A DNA stretch of 64,000 bases from Phormidium tanganyikae FI6-MK23 (GCA_019359175.1 JAHHHU010000014.1:91999-155998), one strand, 5' to 3'. Shown: positions 16,237 through 26,211, counted from the stretch's first letter. Program-made: numbers and translations. The notes: a model not told the origin generated them from the letters alone.

Positions 16237-17865
16237 GTGACTCCACACATTGAACCGTCCGTATTGGATGCCCCGACTGCATCTACTTCCGAGGATCTTG
16301 ATGCACTCGATCGTCAGATGATTGTGATTCTCGATTTCGGGTCGCAATACTCAGAACTGATCGCTCGTCGCATCCGCGAAACCCAGGTCTACTCAGAAGT
16401 CCTGTCCTATCGCACCACGATCGAACAACTCCGCCAACTCAATCCCAAAGGCATCATTCTCTCCGGCGGTCCAAACTCGGTCTACGACAACGGCGCACCG
16501 CACTGTGACCCGGACATTTGGAAGCTTGGCGTTCCTGTTCTTGGTGTCTGCTATGGGATGCAACTGATGGTGCAGCAACTTGGCGGAACGGTCGAACGCA
16601 GCGATCGCGGCGAATATGGCAAAGCGAATATTGCGATCGATGACCCTACCGATCTGCTCACCAACGTCGAAGATGGCTCAACCATGTGGATGAGTCACGG
16701 TGATTCAGTCACGCAACTTCCCGAAGGCTTCGAGCTTCTAGCGCACACGGCAAACACGCCTTGTGCCGCTATCGCAGAACACGATCGCAAACTTTACGGC
16801 GTACAGTTCCACCCAGAAGTGGTACATTCCCAATTTGGACAAGCGTTAATTCGCAATTTCGTTTATCACATTTGCGAGTGTGAGCCGACTTGGACGACCG
16901 ATGCGTTTGTCGAAGAATCCGTTCGAGAGATTCGTGCTAGAGTCGGCGATCGACGAGTTCTCTTGGCGCTTTCGGGTGGAGTTGATTCCTCGACGCTGGC
17001 ATTTTTGCTGCATCGTGCGATCGGGGATCAACTGACTTGTATGTTCATCGACCAAGGCTTCATGCGGAAGTTAGAGCCAGAACGCTTGGTCAAACTGTTT
17101 CATGAGCAGTTCCACATCGATGTGGCATATGTGAATGCCCGCGATCGCTTTATCTCAGCGGTCAAAGGCATCACCGATCCCGAAGAAAAACGCAAACGCA
17201 TCGGGCACGAATTTATCCGCGTGTTTGAGGAAGAATCGAAGCGGTTGGGGCCCTTTGACTACCTCGCTCAAGGCACGTTGTATCCCGATGTGATCGAATC
17301 GGCAGATACCAACGTTGATCCGCAAACCGGAGAACGAGTCGCTGTCAAAATCAAGAGCCATCACAACGTCGGCGGACTCCCGAAAGATCTGCGGTTCAAG
17401 CTGATCGAACCGCTGCGAAAACTGTTCAAAGACGAAGTGAGAAAAGTCGGTCGATCGATTGGTTTACCGGAAGAAATTGTCAATCGTCAGCCGTTCCCCG
17501 GCCCCGGTTTGGCGATTCGGATCTTAGGTGAGGTAAACGACGAGAAGCTGAACATCTTGCGCGATGCCGATCTAATCGTGCGTCAAGAAATCAATCGCGC
17601 GGGAATCTATCACGATGTTTGGCAGGCTTTCGCGGTCTTGCTGCCTGTTCGGAGCGTTGGTGTGATGGGCGATCAGCGCACGTATGCTTATCCGATCGTA
17701 CTCCGCTGCGTCAAGAGCGAGGACGGCATGACGGCAGACTGGGCACGCATTCCCTACGACTTACTCGAAATCATCTCGAATCGAATCGTCAACGAAGTGA
17801 AAGGAGTCAATCGCGTCGTTTACGACATCACCTCGAAGCCACCTGGCACGATCGAGTGGGAATAA
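16237..17865 (+). CDS. guaA: GMP synthase (glutamine-hydrolysing)
   Basis: Converts XMP, glutamine and ATP to GMP, the last step of guanine nucleotide synthesis. The 542-residue protein has a class I amidotransferase domain (GVCYGMQLM with the catalytic Cys, VQFHPEV with the His) and an ATP pyrophosphatase domain ([11 protein letters not shown]-loop), then a C-terminal dimerisation domain ending KPPGTIEWE. The first 25 residues before [18 protein letters not shown] are a non-conserved lead. GTG start with AGGAAA upstream. A hairpin follows the stop. Confidence 0.97.
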   Translation: MTPHIEPSVLDAPTASTSEDLDALDRQMIVILDFGSQYSELIARRIRETQVYSEVLSYRTTIEQLRQLNPKGIILSGGPNSVYDNGAPHCDPDIWKLGVPVLGVCYGMQLMVQQLGGTVERSDRGEYGKANIAIDDPTDLLTNVEDGSTMWMSHGDSVTQLPEGFELLAHTANTPCAAIAEHDRKLYGVQFHPEVVHSQFGQALIRNFVYHICECEPTWTTDAFVEESVREIRARVGDRRVLLALSGGVDSSTLAFLLHRAIGDQLTCMFIDQGFMRKLEPERLVKLFHEQFHIDVAYVNARDRFISAVKGITDPEEKRKRIGHEFIRVFEEESKRLGPFDYLAQGTLYPDVIESADTNVDPQTGERVAVKIKSHHNVGGLPKDLRFKLIEPLRKLFKDEVRKVGRSIGLPEEIVNRQPFPGPGLAIRILGEVNDEKLNILRDADLIVRQEINRAGIYHDVWQAFAVLLPVRSVGVMGDQRTYAYPIVLRCVKSEDGMTADWARIPYDLLEIISNRIVNEVKGVNRVVYDITSKPPGTIEWE

Positions 17866-17872
17866 GTTCTCA

Positions 17873-17903
17873 CGTAGAGACATTTCGCTGAGATGTCTCT
17901 ACG
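17873..17903. terminator. Hairpin behind guaA
   Basis: Arms CGTAGAGACAT (17873-17883) and ATGTCTCTACG (17893-17903) with a nine-base loop. It lacks a T run and belongs to the AGAGAC-type repeats found dispersed in cyanobacterial genomes; a related AGAGACG hairpin is the terminator at 62599. Confidence 0.6.
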
Positions 17904-17914
17904 AAATCGCGGCG

Positions 17915-18436
17915 TTGGTTGTGGAAAACGGCGGTTTGTTTGTGGAAAACTTGACGGGGTTGTGGAAAAGTTGCGTTTTAGCGACTCTAATTTGGGCGAT
18001 CGGTGCAAATATTGCGATCGCATCAGTTCATACTTATTCGGATTCAACTAGCATGTTGTATCGCTCTTTATCGAAGCTGCAAGACGATTCCGATCGCGCT
18101 TGGCAAGTCGTCTTTTACAAACGATTTCCGCTTGGACAATCCGACTCGATCCATCTGCGATTAGTCGGATTCCCTGGTCTTGTCACATTGGATCATAACC
18201 AACCGCTAGAAATCGAAGCGAATCGATCGCTGTTTCCTGCTGAAGATGTCACCCCGAAAGATTTCTCGATCGCTCATGTGGGCGAATACGATTTCAAACC
18301 CCTCCTCAACCGATTAGATACCGATACCAAGCTCACCCTGATTTTGCATCTCGATTCTGGCGAAACTCGGTTAGAGATTCCTACAGAAACCACCCTAGAA
18401 TGGTGGCGCGTGGCAAGTTGGCAGCCCGATCGCTAA
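17915..18436 (+). CDS. DUF3122-family exported protein
   Basis: Up to 173 residues. The family core is present: MLYRSLSKLQDDSDRAWQVVFYKR, then LRLVGFPGLVTLDHNQPLEI, HVGEYDFKPLLNRL and a terminal LEWWRVASW. A hydrophobic signal segment (SCVLATLIWAIGANIAIAS) precedes it, so the protein should be in the periplasm or thylakoid lumen. The start is uncertain: GTG 17915 gives a long lead, and TTG at the L-W-K-S codons would place the signal peptide at the very N-terminus. Function of the family is unknown. Confidence 0.75.
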   Translation: MVVENGGLFVENLTGLWKSCVLATLIWAIGANIAIASVHTYSDSTSMLYRSLSKLQDDSDRAWQVVFYKRFPLGQSDSIHLRLVGFPGLVTLDHNQPLEIEANRSLFPAEDVTPKDFSIAHVGEYDFKPLLNRLDTDTKLTLILHLDSGETRLEIPTETTLEWWRVASWQPDR

Positions 18437-18466
18437 AGTGAAGATACCCTTGGCAGGATCAATCGA

Positions 18467-18925
18467 ATGTCTGCACCCGACCTTTACGACGCTGATTTTC
18501 ATGCTTGGACACAGCAACAAGCAACCCTGCTGCGTGAAAAACACTGGGGCAAAATCGACTTACCCAACTTAATCGAGGAAATCGAATCCTTGGGCAGACA
18601 ACAACGCCAAGAACTTCGTAACCGTCTCGCAATCTTGATCGGATACTTGCTGAAATGGGAATATCAGCCCCAAGCCCGCAGTCGAAGCTGGCTGGCAACC
18701 CTGAGAGTCCAACGCCGCGATATCTCACGATTGCTCAAAGAAAATCCAAGCCTCCAGCCTTATCTTGATACCGCTCTACAAGAAGCCTTTGAAAACGCTC
18801 GTGATCTGGCAATGGGAGAAACGGAGTTACCCGACGAAACATTTCCCCTCGATCGACCCTACAGCTTGAGCGAAATTTTAGACGATCGGTTTTACCCTGG
18901 CGAACCTTCTACACTCCAAAACTAA
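18467..18925 (+). CDS. DUF29 family protein
   Basis: One hundred fifty-two residues of the DUF29 pattern common in cyanobacteria: LYDADFHAWTQQQATLLRE, LPNLIEEIESLGRQQRQELRNRL, LLKWEYQP, SWLATLRVQRRDISRLL, and a C-terminal LDRPYSLSEILDDRFYPG. All-helical and cytosolic; function not established. Its end overlaps the convergent CDF transporter gene by 17 bases. Confidence 0.85.
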   Translation: MSAPDLYDADFHAWTQQQATLLREKHWGKIDLPNLIEEIESLGRQQRQELRNRLAILIGYLLKWEYQPQARSRSWLATLRVQRRDISRLLKENPSLQPYLDTALQEAFENARDLAMGETELPDETFPLDRPYSLSEILDDRFYPGEPSTLQN

Positions 18926-19802
18926 TGTGATCTTCTTGATAAGACGGTGGCTCAACGTGAATTATCACCCGCACCGGACTGTATCGCTCAATCAACCGCG
19001 TTTCTACTTCTTCGGTAATTTGGTGCGCCGTTTCGACATCTTTTGCATTCACAATCAAGTGCATTTCAATAAAACTCTGTCGTCCTACCACTCCACGCGA
19101 TGCAATATCGTGACAGTTCATCACCCCCGGAACCGAAAGCGCGATCGTATGAATTGCTTCTGGCGCGATCGCAATTTCATCCACCAGCCACGGTAGATTC
19201 TGTTTCAGCACTCCCCACCCGCTATAAAACACCATAACCGCCACCGGAAACGCGAGCGCCATATCCAGCCATTGCCAGTCGAACACCCAAATCCCAATCA
19301 ATCCCGCCAACACGCTAATCGTGACCCAAACATCACTCATCGTATGTTGAGCATCTGCGATCAAAATCGGACTATTCACGCGCATTCCCTCACGCCGCTC
19401 ATAGAACGTGACAAACAGATTCACGCCCAACACCAGCAGCAATAACCAAAGTTCAGTTCCAGAGATTTTCACAGGCTCACTGGTTTTTGTGATGCGCTCG
19501 ATCGCGCTTTGCAAAATCTCAAAGCAAGCAATCCCTAAGAAAGCCGCGACTCCCAATGCTCCGATCGCTTCGTATTTCTGATGTCCATAGGGATGGTCTC
19601 GATCGGGTTGCGGCGACGAAAACCGACTCGAAACCAATCCCAGAATGTTACTCGCGCTGTCGGTTAAACTATGCAGCGCATCGGCAATTAAACTAAGCGA
19701 TCCGGTCAGCCATCCGACAAACGCTTTGAGCAATAAAACAAAAATGTTTAAGAATAAAGTAATCAGTAAGACTTTGCGAACCGTCGATCGATTATCCAGC
19801 AC
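18909..19802 (-). CDS. Cation diffusion facilitator (CDF) metal efflux transporter
   Basis: Exports divalent metals (Zn, Fe, Mn or Co) by proton antiport across the membrane. I chose GTG 19802, giving 297 residues, because GAGGGGAGA lies just upstream; TTG 19817 is the alternative. About six helices in the first 200 residues carry the paired metal sites (ALHSLTDSASN and DAQHTMSDVW, both H-x3-D type), with HPYGHQKYEAIG between. The C-terminal cytosolic domain (IEMHLIVNAKDVETAHQITEEVETRL, VIIHVEP) is the usual ferredoxin-like metal sensor. Specificity is not predictable. Confidence 0.9.
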   Translation of the reverse strand: MLDNRSTVRKVLLITLFLNIFVLLLKAFVGWLTGSLSLIADALHSLTDSASNILGLVSSRFSSPQPDRDHPYGHQKYEAIGALGVAAFLGIACFEILQSAIERITKTSEPVKISGTELWLLLLVLGVNLFVTFYERREGMRVNSPILIADAQHTMSDVWVTISVLAGLIGIWVFDWQWLDMALAFPVAVMVFYSGWGVLKQNLPWLVDEIAIAPEAIHTIALSVPGVMNCHDIASRGVVGRQSFIEMHLIVNAKDVETAHQITEEVETRLIERYSPVRVIIHVEPPSYQEDHISFGV

Positions 19803-19927
19803 AATTTCTCCCCTCAACTGCGATGATTTCAGTGTAGATCAGTGTCGAAAAAATGCTCGAAAGCTTTATCGCTAAAGGCTTTTAGTTATTTATAATGACG
19901 CAAGCTTTTTGACAAAATTCTCAAAGC

Positions 19928-19947
19928 CGAACCGCGATCGCGGTTCG
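19928..19947. repeat. Perfect 20-bp palindrome centred on HIP1
   Basis: CGAACCGCGATCGCGGTTCG is its own reverse complement and contains the HIP1 octamer. It sits between the divergent CDF and 113-residue genes. It may be chance extension of HIP1 or a dimeric regulator site. Confidence 0.7.
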
Positions 19948-20032
19948 TTCATAACTAATTTCTAATTCACTTTTAGAGTCTGTTGTGAAAGATTGTCAGA
20001 TAATAACAAAGGGAAAATTTAAAATACGATCG

Positions 20033-20374
20033 ATGACACAATTGACTCTGAATTTAGAGACTGGCTCGGTGATGTTTCGCTTCACGCCCGAAGCCGCACA
20101 GGAACTCAAAGCCGCGCTCAACGAACTCATGGGACGCTTGAAAACGACAGCAACCAAGACCACGCCAGGGAGTAAAGCCGCACCCCAGCCTTCGATGGAA
20201 TATCGTTACACTGGCGATATCTTCTTAGAGCTTTTCTGCAATCCGAACATTTGGCCATCTCCGTTTGCGGCGAGAGTGTTAGTCACCTTGCGCGACGATC
20301 GCATCCGACTGAACACCGAAGCCGAACTGAGCCGCCTGATCGAAGACCTCAATCAATTCCTTGAACAGTCTTAA
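20033..20374 (+). CDS. Conserved hypothetical protein
   Basis: One hundred thirteen residues from ATG 20033 (MTQLTLNLETGSVMFRFTPEAAQELKAAL...). Two parts: an N-terminal helix-rich half and a beta-rich C-terminal half (YTGDIFLELFCNPNIWPSPFAARVLVTLRDDRIRL) ending in a helix. The stop is 11 bases before the photolyase ATG, so the two are probably one transcript. No function recognised. The longer frame to 19985 has no better start signal. Confidence 0.65.
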   Translation: MTQLTLNLETGSVMFRFTPEAAQELKAALNELMGRLKTTATKTTPGSKAAPQPSMEYRYTGDIFLELFCNPNIWPSPFAARVLVTLRDDRIRLNTEAELSRLIEDLNQFLEQS

Positions 20375-20384
20375 ACAGATAGAC

Positions 20385-22037
20385 ATGAAGCGCACGATCG
20401 TTTGGTTTCGCCGGGATTTACGCATCAGTGACCACGCTCCTTTGCATCGGGCGGTATCGCGTGGAGCAGTGATTCCGGTGTTTATCTTCGATCGTGCTTT
20501 GCTCCATCATCCCGAAACCGGATCGGCGCGGGTAGCGTTCATGTTGGATTGTTTGCGATCGCTGGATGAAGCATTGCGCGATCGTGGCGGTCGCTTAATT
20601 CTGCGATTCGGTGATCCGGTTGAAATCTTACCCAAGCTGATTCGAGAAACCGAATCGGACGGCATCTATGCTTACATCGACTATGAGCGCATCTATGGAC
20701 GAGTGAGAGATGCTCGGCTCAATCGCGCTTTGGAAGAACAAGACTTCAAAATTCGCTGGTTTGAACCGACTGCCGCTGCCCCCGAATTGATGCCTGACAG
20801 CGATTACCGTAAGTTTTGGTATCGCGAAATGAGTTCAGACCTGTTGCCCACCCCACTCAACATTCCGACTCCTGATGATGTGTTCAGCGAATCGATTCCT
20901 ACCCTGACAGAGTTAGGACTGCTTCCTGACAGTAAAACGATTCCACCTGCGGGAACCCATGCTGCAAGAAAGCTACTTCAAGAATTTATTACTGAGAAAG
21001 TCGATCGATATTATTGGCAGTTGTCTTATCCCGGTGCAGAAATCACATCAGGATTAAGTCCACACATCAAGTTTGGAGCAATTTCAATCCGCGAATGTTA
21101 TCAAACTACACAAGGCGCACTGAAATACGAAAGCGATCTGAAAATACAACGCAGCCGCAAACAGTTTATTTCACGATTGCGATGGGGAAGCGGATTCGCT
21201 CAACGATTTCGATATCTGCCTCAGTTAGAACTACGATCGCTTTATTCAGTCTTCGATCAAGACGGTTGGAACTTCGACGAAACTCTTTACGAAGCTTGGA
21301 AAACCGGACAAACCGGATTTCCGATCGTGGATGCTGCCGCTCGATGTCTCGAAGCCACAGGCGGATGGATGGCGATGAACTTTCGATCGCGTGCTTTGTA
21401 TTCCAGCTTTCTCAGCAACTTACTCGGCATGGATTGGCGTTACGGTGCGCTTCATTTCATGCGGCATCTAATTGATGGTGATTGTCCGATCGATCACTAT
21501 CAATGGGCAATGCAAGCAGGGGTCACACATTGTTTAGATAAAAGCTGGACACGCATCTATAACCCTGAACAAGCAGCAGTCGATCGCTGTGATCCAAATG
21601 GTGAATTTATCAAAAAATGGGTTCCAGAGCTTGCGAATGTTCCCGCAGTTCAATTAGGTCTACCGCCGCGTGTGAAGGGCTATCCTGCGCCAATTTTGAA
21701 CTATCGAGAAGCTCGTTATCAGCGAGTCCAGCAACTTGAAAAACAGCGATCGAACTTCCGCCAAAGCTCCAATGTTTTACCTTACCTCGCCCGAATGCCC
21801 GAATCAGTGCTGCCTTTCGGGCACGATCACTTTGAAAGCGAAATTCAATGGGCACAGCTACCCTCACCAGACTTATTTCCCGCTGCACTAGATTTAGACA
21901 ATTTAGACTTAGAGCGATCAGCTTGGCTTCGGAGTTGGCTCGTCGCTCACGTAGAAATCAAACCGCACAAAACCACATCCCGCCGCAAACAGCCCAAAGT
22001 CAATCCGAACATCATTCAACTAAGCTTGCTCGATTGA
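20385..22037 (+). CDS. Photolyase/cryptochrome family protein
   Basis: Light-driven flavoprotein of 550 residues, DNA repair or photoreceptor. ATG 20385 gives the exact family start MKRTIVWFRRDLRISDHAPLHRAV. The N-terminal antenna (Rossmann) domain is followed by the FAD-binding domain: SGLSPHIKFGAISIRECY, TGQTGFPIVDAAARCLEATGGWMAMNFRSRALYSSFLS, MDWRYGALHFMRHLIDGDCPIDHYQWAMQAG. The last block differs from classical CPD photolyases, which read N-G-N-W-Q-W there, so the subclass is uncertain. The C-terminal tail KTTSRRKQPKVNPN is basic and non-conserved. Confidence 0.85.
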   Translation: MKRTIVWFRRDLRISDHAPLHRAVSRGAVIPVFIFDRALLHHPETGSARVAFMLDCLRSLDEALRDRGGRLILRFGDPVEILPKLIRETESDGIYAYIDYERIYGRVRDARLNRALEEQDFKIRWFEPTAAAPELMPDSDYRKFWYREMSSDLLPTPLNIPTPDDVFSESIPTLTELGLLPDSKTIPPAGTHAARKLLQEFITEKVDRYYWQLSYPGAEITSGLSPHIKFGAISIRECYQTTQGALKYESDLKIQRSRKQFISRLRWGSGFAQRFRYLPQLELRSLYSVFDQDGWNFDETLYEAWKTGQTGFPIVDAAARCLEATGGWMAMNFRSRALYSSFLSNLLGMDWRYGALHFMRHLIDGDCPIDHYQWAMQAGVTHCLDKSWTRIYNPEQAAVDRCDPNGEFIKKWVPELANVPAVQLGLPPRVKGYPAPILNYREARYQRVQQLEKQRSNFRQSSNVLPYLARMPESVLPFGHDHFESEIQWAQLPSPDLFPAALDLDNLDLERSAWLRSWLVAHVEIKPHKTTSRRKQPKVNPNIIQLSLLD

Positions 22038-22070
22038 CGGTCGAAGATTTAACTCCAGCAGAATGAGCTA

Positions 22071-22301
22071 TTACCAATTCAGCCCATCACCAGGATCACC
22101 GTGAAACTCTGCCATCTGAAAATCTTCCTCATTCGTCTTAATTTCGCCAGGGAACATCCCGCGTTTGACCAGCTGTGGAGCATTTGGAGCAGTCTTCTCT
22201 GCCAGAAATGTCACAATCACTCGACTTTCTGCCACTCCTTCAGGCGTTTCGCAAAGTTGAATCATCCCGTTTTTATAAACCCCTTCAACCGCTTTTAGCA
22301 T
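22071..22301 (-). CDS. Small antitoxin-like protein (AF2212/DUF104-like)
   Basis: Seventy-six residues starting MLKAVEGVYKNGMIQLCETPEGVAESRVIVTFL, a compact beta-rich N-terminal unit frequent in cyanobacterial VapB-type antitoxins. The C-terminal half is acidic (GEIKTNEEDFQMAEFHGDPGD). No PIN toxin gene adjoins it, so it is solitary here. It is 27 bases downstream of the exonuclease gene on the same strand direction? No: the exonuclease lies upstream at 22329, also minus strand, so they could share a transcript. Confidence 0.65.
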   Translation of the reverse strand: MLKAVEGVYKNGMIQLCETPEGVAESRVIVTFLAEKTAPNAPQLVKRGMFPGEIKTNEEDFQMAEFHGDPGDGLNW

Positions 22302-22328
22302 TTGCTTGACCTCCAGACGATCGCACTT

Positions 22329-23108
22329 TCAAGACAATGATAATTGATGCTTTTGCCAATACACTCGCTCCACATCAACCCGTCGATAAAAGGGAGTCCC
22401 CGTCCGCTGAGAAATGCACGGTTCAACACCCGCTGCATCTAATCGATCGCGTGCTGCTTTCTGCGAACCGCCAATAATTTTCGCTGCATCACTGACCGAA
22501 AGCAACTGTTGCCCAATCCTAGCTAACACTGCCTCATCGTCTTCATTCGCAATCTCTTTCAACAGCATCTCCGCCAAGAGCCAGCACGCCATCGTATCTG
22601 CTTCTGCCCGATGCGACTCTCCCACCGGAAACTGAAAATGCTTCACCAAATTTGGTAAGCTCCGTGATGGCAACTCCGACAACATCAACCGCGCTAGCTT
22701 CACCGTACAAAACTGCTCCGACTTCGATCGATAAAACGAAATCCCCAGCCGTGCATACTCCGATCGAATAAACGGATAGTCAAACCCAACATTATGAGCC
22801 GTCAAAACGCCTTGCTCTAACAACGGTAAACACCTTAACCAAACTTCTTCAGGCGGAAGACCGTCCTCAACCATTTCCTGAGTGATCCCTGTGATTTGAG
22901 TAATCATGTAGGGCAGCGAAACACCCGGATTAATTAGATAGGTTTCCTGATTCAGAATGCCGTCTTTCAAGCTTGCGTTTAACACAGAAACTTCGATCGC
23001 TCGACTGCGTGGCGGCTTGTGACCTGAAGTTTCAAGGTCAACCACAGTCAGCGGACGCGAACAAATATCACGATAAAACGCAAGCAGATCGGTAGAGAGA
23101 ACTCGCAT
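22329..23108 (-). CDS. DnaQ-like DEDDh 3'-5' exonuclease
   Basis: Two hundred fifty-nine residues. Exo I is VVDLETSG, Exo II is LTAHNVGFDYPFI and Exo III is SHRAEADTM with the histidine of the DEDDh type, so the active site looks complete. The last 65 residues (LLSVSDAAKIIGGSQKAARDRLDAAG... RRVDVERVYWQK) form a helix-turn-helix-like DNA-binding extension of the MerR/excisionase sort. It probably trims or proofreads DNA in repair. A terminator for crhR transcripts is not in front; the crhR end hairpin lies between the two genes. Confidence 0.85.
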   Translation of the reverse strand: MRVLSTDLLAFYRDICSRPLTVVDLETSGHKPPRSRAIEVSVLNASLKDGILNQETYLINPGVSLPYMITQITGITQEMVEDGLPPEEVWLRCLPLLEQGVLTAHNVGFDYPFIRSEYARLGISFYRSKSEQFCTVKLARLMLSELPSRSLPNLVKHFQFPVGESHRAEADTMACWLLAEMLLKEIANEDDEAVLARIGQQLLSVSDAAKIIGGSQKAARDRLDAAGVEPCISQRTGTPFYRRVDVERVYWQKHQLSLS

Positions 23109-23131
23109 AACGATAAGTCCAGAAGCTTGAA

Positions 23132-23161
23132 AACTCCGACCTCTATAAAGAAGCCGGAGTT
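23132..23161 (-). terminator. Hairpin at the 3' end of crhR
   Basis: Arms AACTCCG (23132-23138) and CGGAGTT (23155-23161) with partly paired interior; on the minus strand the stem is followed by TTTTC. Probable terminator of the rimO-crhR transcript. Confidence 0.6.
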
Positions 23162-23185
23162 CTGATCATACAAGAGAGATGGAAG

Positions 23186-24628
23186 TTACTTCGATCGAGC
23201 AGGTTGACGACGCTGACCTGATCCCGATGGACCCGAAGGTCTCGATCGCTTCACAGGCTTCTGCTTCGCTCCACCCGAACCCGAACGTCCACCATTCTCC
23301 TCTTCAGGAGTCGGATCAGTCCCCATCGTGATCCAAGCAGGACGAGTGCGGTCGTAAATCATTTGCAGTGCAGCCGCCGCGATCGTATGCGGTTCGTAGT
23401 CTTCTGCGAGCTGAGACACGATCGGTAAGAACGATGCCACGCGCTCACCTGCCAAAGCCTCGCGCACTTGAGACTGCAATTTGTCTAAATAGCGTGCTTC
23501 GACTTCTGCACGAGTCGGGATTGACTTGATCTCCAAACGCTGACGCACATGGTTCTCGATGTCGCGCAGCTTGCGTCGATCGAGCGGATGCACGATCGAA
23601 ATCGCTGTACCTTCCTTGCCCGCGCGACCTGTCCGACCGATCCGGTGAACGTAGCTTTCGACGCTATCCGGCATATCGTAGTTGATCACATGAGTCAAGT
23701 CGTCCACGTGGATTCCTCGTGCTGCAATGTCAGTTGCAACGACCCATTTGATCTGTTGCTGACGGAACCGAACCAATAAACGCTCCCGCTGACTCTGGCT
23801 CAAATCACCGTGGTATTCATCCACGCTATGTCCAGCAGCTTGCAGTTGGCTTGTCAGTTCTGCGGCAGCGCGACGAGTCCGCACAAAAATGAGCGCTGCT
23901 TCAGGATCTTCGAGTTCAAGAATCGGCAGAATTGCCCGCGCTTTTGTCCATCCGCGAGGAATCATGTAAGCGACTTGGTTAATCCGCGAAGGTGCGGCTT
24001 TCGGTTGCTCGATCGTCACCGTAACGGGCGATTTCAAGAACTTATTCACCAGCTTACGGATCGATGGCTCCATCGTGGCTGAGAAGAAGGTCGTCTGACG
24101 TTCAGCGGGTGCTTGGCTCAGAATCTTCTCGACATCTTGAATAAAGCCCATGTTCAACATCTCATCGGCTTCGTCTAGCACGAGCCAGTCAAGTTGAGCA
24201 AGCTTCAGATCACCACGACTGAGTAAATCAATCACTCGTCCCGGTGTTCCGACGACGATTTGAGCGCCGCGACGTAGGCGATCAATTTGCAAATCGATCG
24301 ATTGTCCACCGTAGATCGTTACGACTTTAACTCGTCGATCGTCGGTAAAGGTGCGAATTGCTTGGCAGACCTGCATTGCCAACTCACGAGTCGGAGTTAG
24401 AATCAACGCTTGGACTACGGGAGATTTGGGATCAATGCGCTCAAGAATCGGAAGACCAAACGCCGCAGTTTTTCCGGTTCCGGTTTGCGCTTGACCCACG
24501 ACATCGCGCCCAGCGAGTAGATGAGGAATGGCTTGGGCTTGAATTTCAGTGGGAGCGGTAAATCCGAGTTCTTCCAGATGGCGAATCCGATCTTCAGACA
24601 GTCCGAGGCTTTGAAAAGAAAGGGTCAT
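23186..24628 (-). CDS. crhR: DEAD-box RNA helicase (CrhR-like)
   Basis: ATP-dependent RNA helicase of 480 residues, associated in cyanobacteria with cold and redox stress. Motifs: Q-motif F-x17-G-x-x-x-P-T-E-I-Q, Walker A AQTGTGKT (47-54), PTRELA, DEAD in VLDEADEM, SAT in FFSATMEP, and HRIGRTGR. A dimerisation/RNA-binding C-terminal region ends in a basic, glycine/serine-rich tail (KQKPVKRSRPSGPSGSGQRRQ). AGGAG eight bases before ATG. rimO lies upstream in the same direction, the known rimO-crhR arrangement of Synechocystis. Confidence 0.9.
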   Translation of the reverse strand: MTLSFQSLGLSEDRIRHLEELGFTAPTEIQAQAIPHLLAGRDVVGQAQTGTGKTAAFGLPILERIDPKSPVVQALILTPTRELAMQVCQAIRTFTDDRRVKVVTIYGGQSIDLQIDRLRRGAQIVVGTPGRVIDLLSRGDLKLAQLDWLVLDEADEMLNMGFIQDVEKILSQAPAERQTTFFSATMEPSIRKLVNKFLKSPVTVTIEQPKAAPSRINQVAYMIPRGWTKARAILPILELEDPEAALIFVRTRRAAAELTSQLQAAGHSVDEYHGDLSQSQRERLLVRFRQQQIKWVVATDIAARGIHVDDLTHVINYDMPDSVESYVHRIGRTGRAGKEGTAISIVHPLDRRKLRDIENHVRQRLEIKSIPTRAEVEARYLDKLQSQVREALAGERVASFLPIVSQLAEDYEPHTIAAAALQMIYDRTRPAWITMGTDPTPEEENGGRSGSGGAKQKPVKRSRPSGPSGSGQRRQPARSK

Positions 24629-24837
24629 TGAGTCTCCTAGTAAAAGTAATAGTCATGCGCCAATCAGGGCGACAATCTCGAACTCAGGGACGGTCTTTCT
24701 TGAATCAAGCCAAACCGTCTGAATCGGGGCAGATCGTGGTCGATCGCTCTACAAAATTGCCAACTTAGGGCGCGGGAAAGGGAAAGAAATTTAGCAGCGG
24801 GAAAGGTTTAACATTTGCAGGTCAAACAGGGGCATCG

Positions 24838-26211
24838 TCATTTCAACACAGCACTGGAATGCACGGCGGTTGCTGGGACTCGGATCAAATCCGCAGCGGT
24901 GGCAACTTGTCCGTAGAGGTCGTATACATCGGCATCAACGATCGTCACAGGTACAATTGACCCTAACGCGGCATCGCCTTCGACGTATACTAGCCCGTCC
25001 ACATCTGGAGAAAATCGGCTCGATCGTCCGATGCGCTCTCCAGTTTGAGGATTCTCTTGCTCGATCAGCACGTCTACAACTTTGCCGATCTGAGCGCGAT
25101 TGTTTTTCAGCGAAATCGATTGTTGAAGCTGCATCAAGGCATCTCGACGCGCATCCATCACCGATTGCGGCAGTTGATTCGCCAGAGTGTAAGCAGGGGT
25201 TCCTTCTTCGGCTGAGAAAGTAAACACTCCAACGTGGTCAAACTCATGGCGCTCGATGAACTGCTTGAGATGCTCAAAATGTTCATCCGTTTCACCCGGA
25301 AATCCAACAATCAGCGTCGTTCTCAATACCGCATTGGGAATCTCAGCTTTGAGCCGTTCGATAATGCCATCGTTTACCTGACCCTGCCAAGGACGATTCA
25401 TCGATCTCAGGACTTCCGGATGGGAATGCTGGAGCGGTAAATCGAGATAAGGTAAAACGTTCGGCGTTTCACGAATCGCTTCGATCACTTTGGGGGTCAG
25501 TCCGGTTGGATAGGCGTAGTGCATCCGAATCCAAGGGACATCCACTTGACCCAAAGCGCGTAGAAGTTCTGCAAGCTTGGGTTCTCCGTAGAGGTCAAGC
25601 CCATAGTTGGTCGTAATCTGTGAGATTAGAATAATCTCTTTTACGCCTTCTGAAGCAAGATGTTTCGCTTCTTGAACGATCGATTCGATTGTGCGCGATC
25701 GTTGGTTTCCTCGCAAGTGCGGGATAATACAAAACGCGCAACGGTAATCACAACCTTCTGAGATTCGCAGATAAGCAACGCCTTCAGTCGTGGTGCGATA
25801 TCGAGGAGTCGTCTCGTCCGCAATATAGGTCGGCTCTTGGGAAACTTCCTTGACGCGCTCTCCAGATTCCGCCCGTGCAATCACGTCCACAATCTTATGA
25901 TAGTCGCCTGTGCCAACGAGCGCCACTGCTTCCGGCAATTCGTCCAAAAGCTGCTCTTGAAAGTGCTGCGCCATGCAGCCTGTGATCACAATCTTTTTGT
26001 CAGCTTCCGCCAACTCAACCAGTGTCCGCACCGATTCTTCCCGTGCGGCTTGAATAAAACTGCAAGTATTTACAATAACATAATCTGCGAGTTCTTCGTC
26101 AGCATCGACTTGATATCCTGCTTGAACCAATAGACCGAGCATATGTTCGGTGTCAATTCGGTTTTTTTCGCAGCCCAAATGAGAGAAAGCGATTGTTGGC
26201 TTGTTGCCCAT
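24838..26211 (-). CDS. rimO: Ribosomal protein S12 methylthiotransferase
   Basis: Radical-SAM enzyme that adds a methylthio group to Asp-88 of ribosomal protein S12. The 457 residues have the N-terminal UPF0004 domain ([36 protein letters not shown], giving three cluster cysteines), the radical-SAM C-x3-C-x2-C in CDYRCAFC, and a C-terminal TRAM domain. The following gene is crhR after 209 bases, which in Synechocystis is co-transcribed and processed by RNase E in this interval; the same is likely here but not proven. Confidence 0.9.
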   Translation of the reverse strand: MGNKPTIAFSHLGCEKNRIDTEHMLGLLVQAGYQVDADEELADYVIVNTCSFIQAAREESVRTLVELAEADKKIVITGCMAQHFQEQLLDELPEAVALVGTGDYHKIVDVIARAESGERVKEVSQEPTYIADETTPRYRTTTEGVAYLRISEGCDYRCAFCIIPHLRGNQRSRTIESIVQEAKHLASEGVKEIILISQITTNYGLDLYGEPKLAELLRALGQVDVPWIRMHYAYPTGLTPKVIEAIRETPNVLPYLDLPLQHSHPEVLRSMNRPWQGQVNDGIIERLKAEIPNAVLRTTLIVGFPGETDEHFEHLKQFIERHEFDHVGVFTFSAEEGTPAYTLANQLPQSVMDARRDALMQLQQSISLKNNRAQIGKVVDVLIEQENPQTGERIGRSSRFSPDVDGLVYVEGDAALGSIVPVTIVDADVYDLYGQVATAADLIRVPATAVHSSAVLK

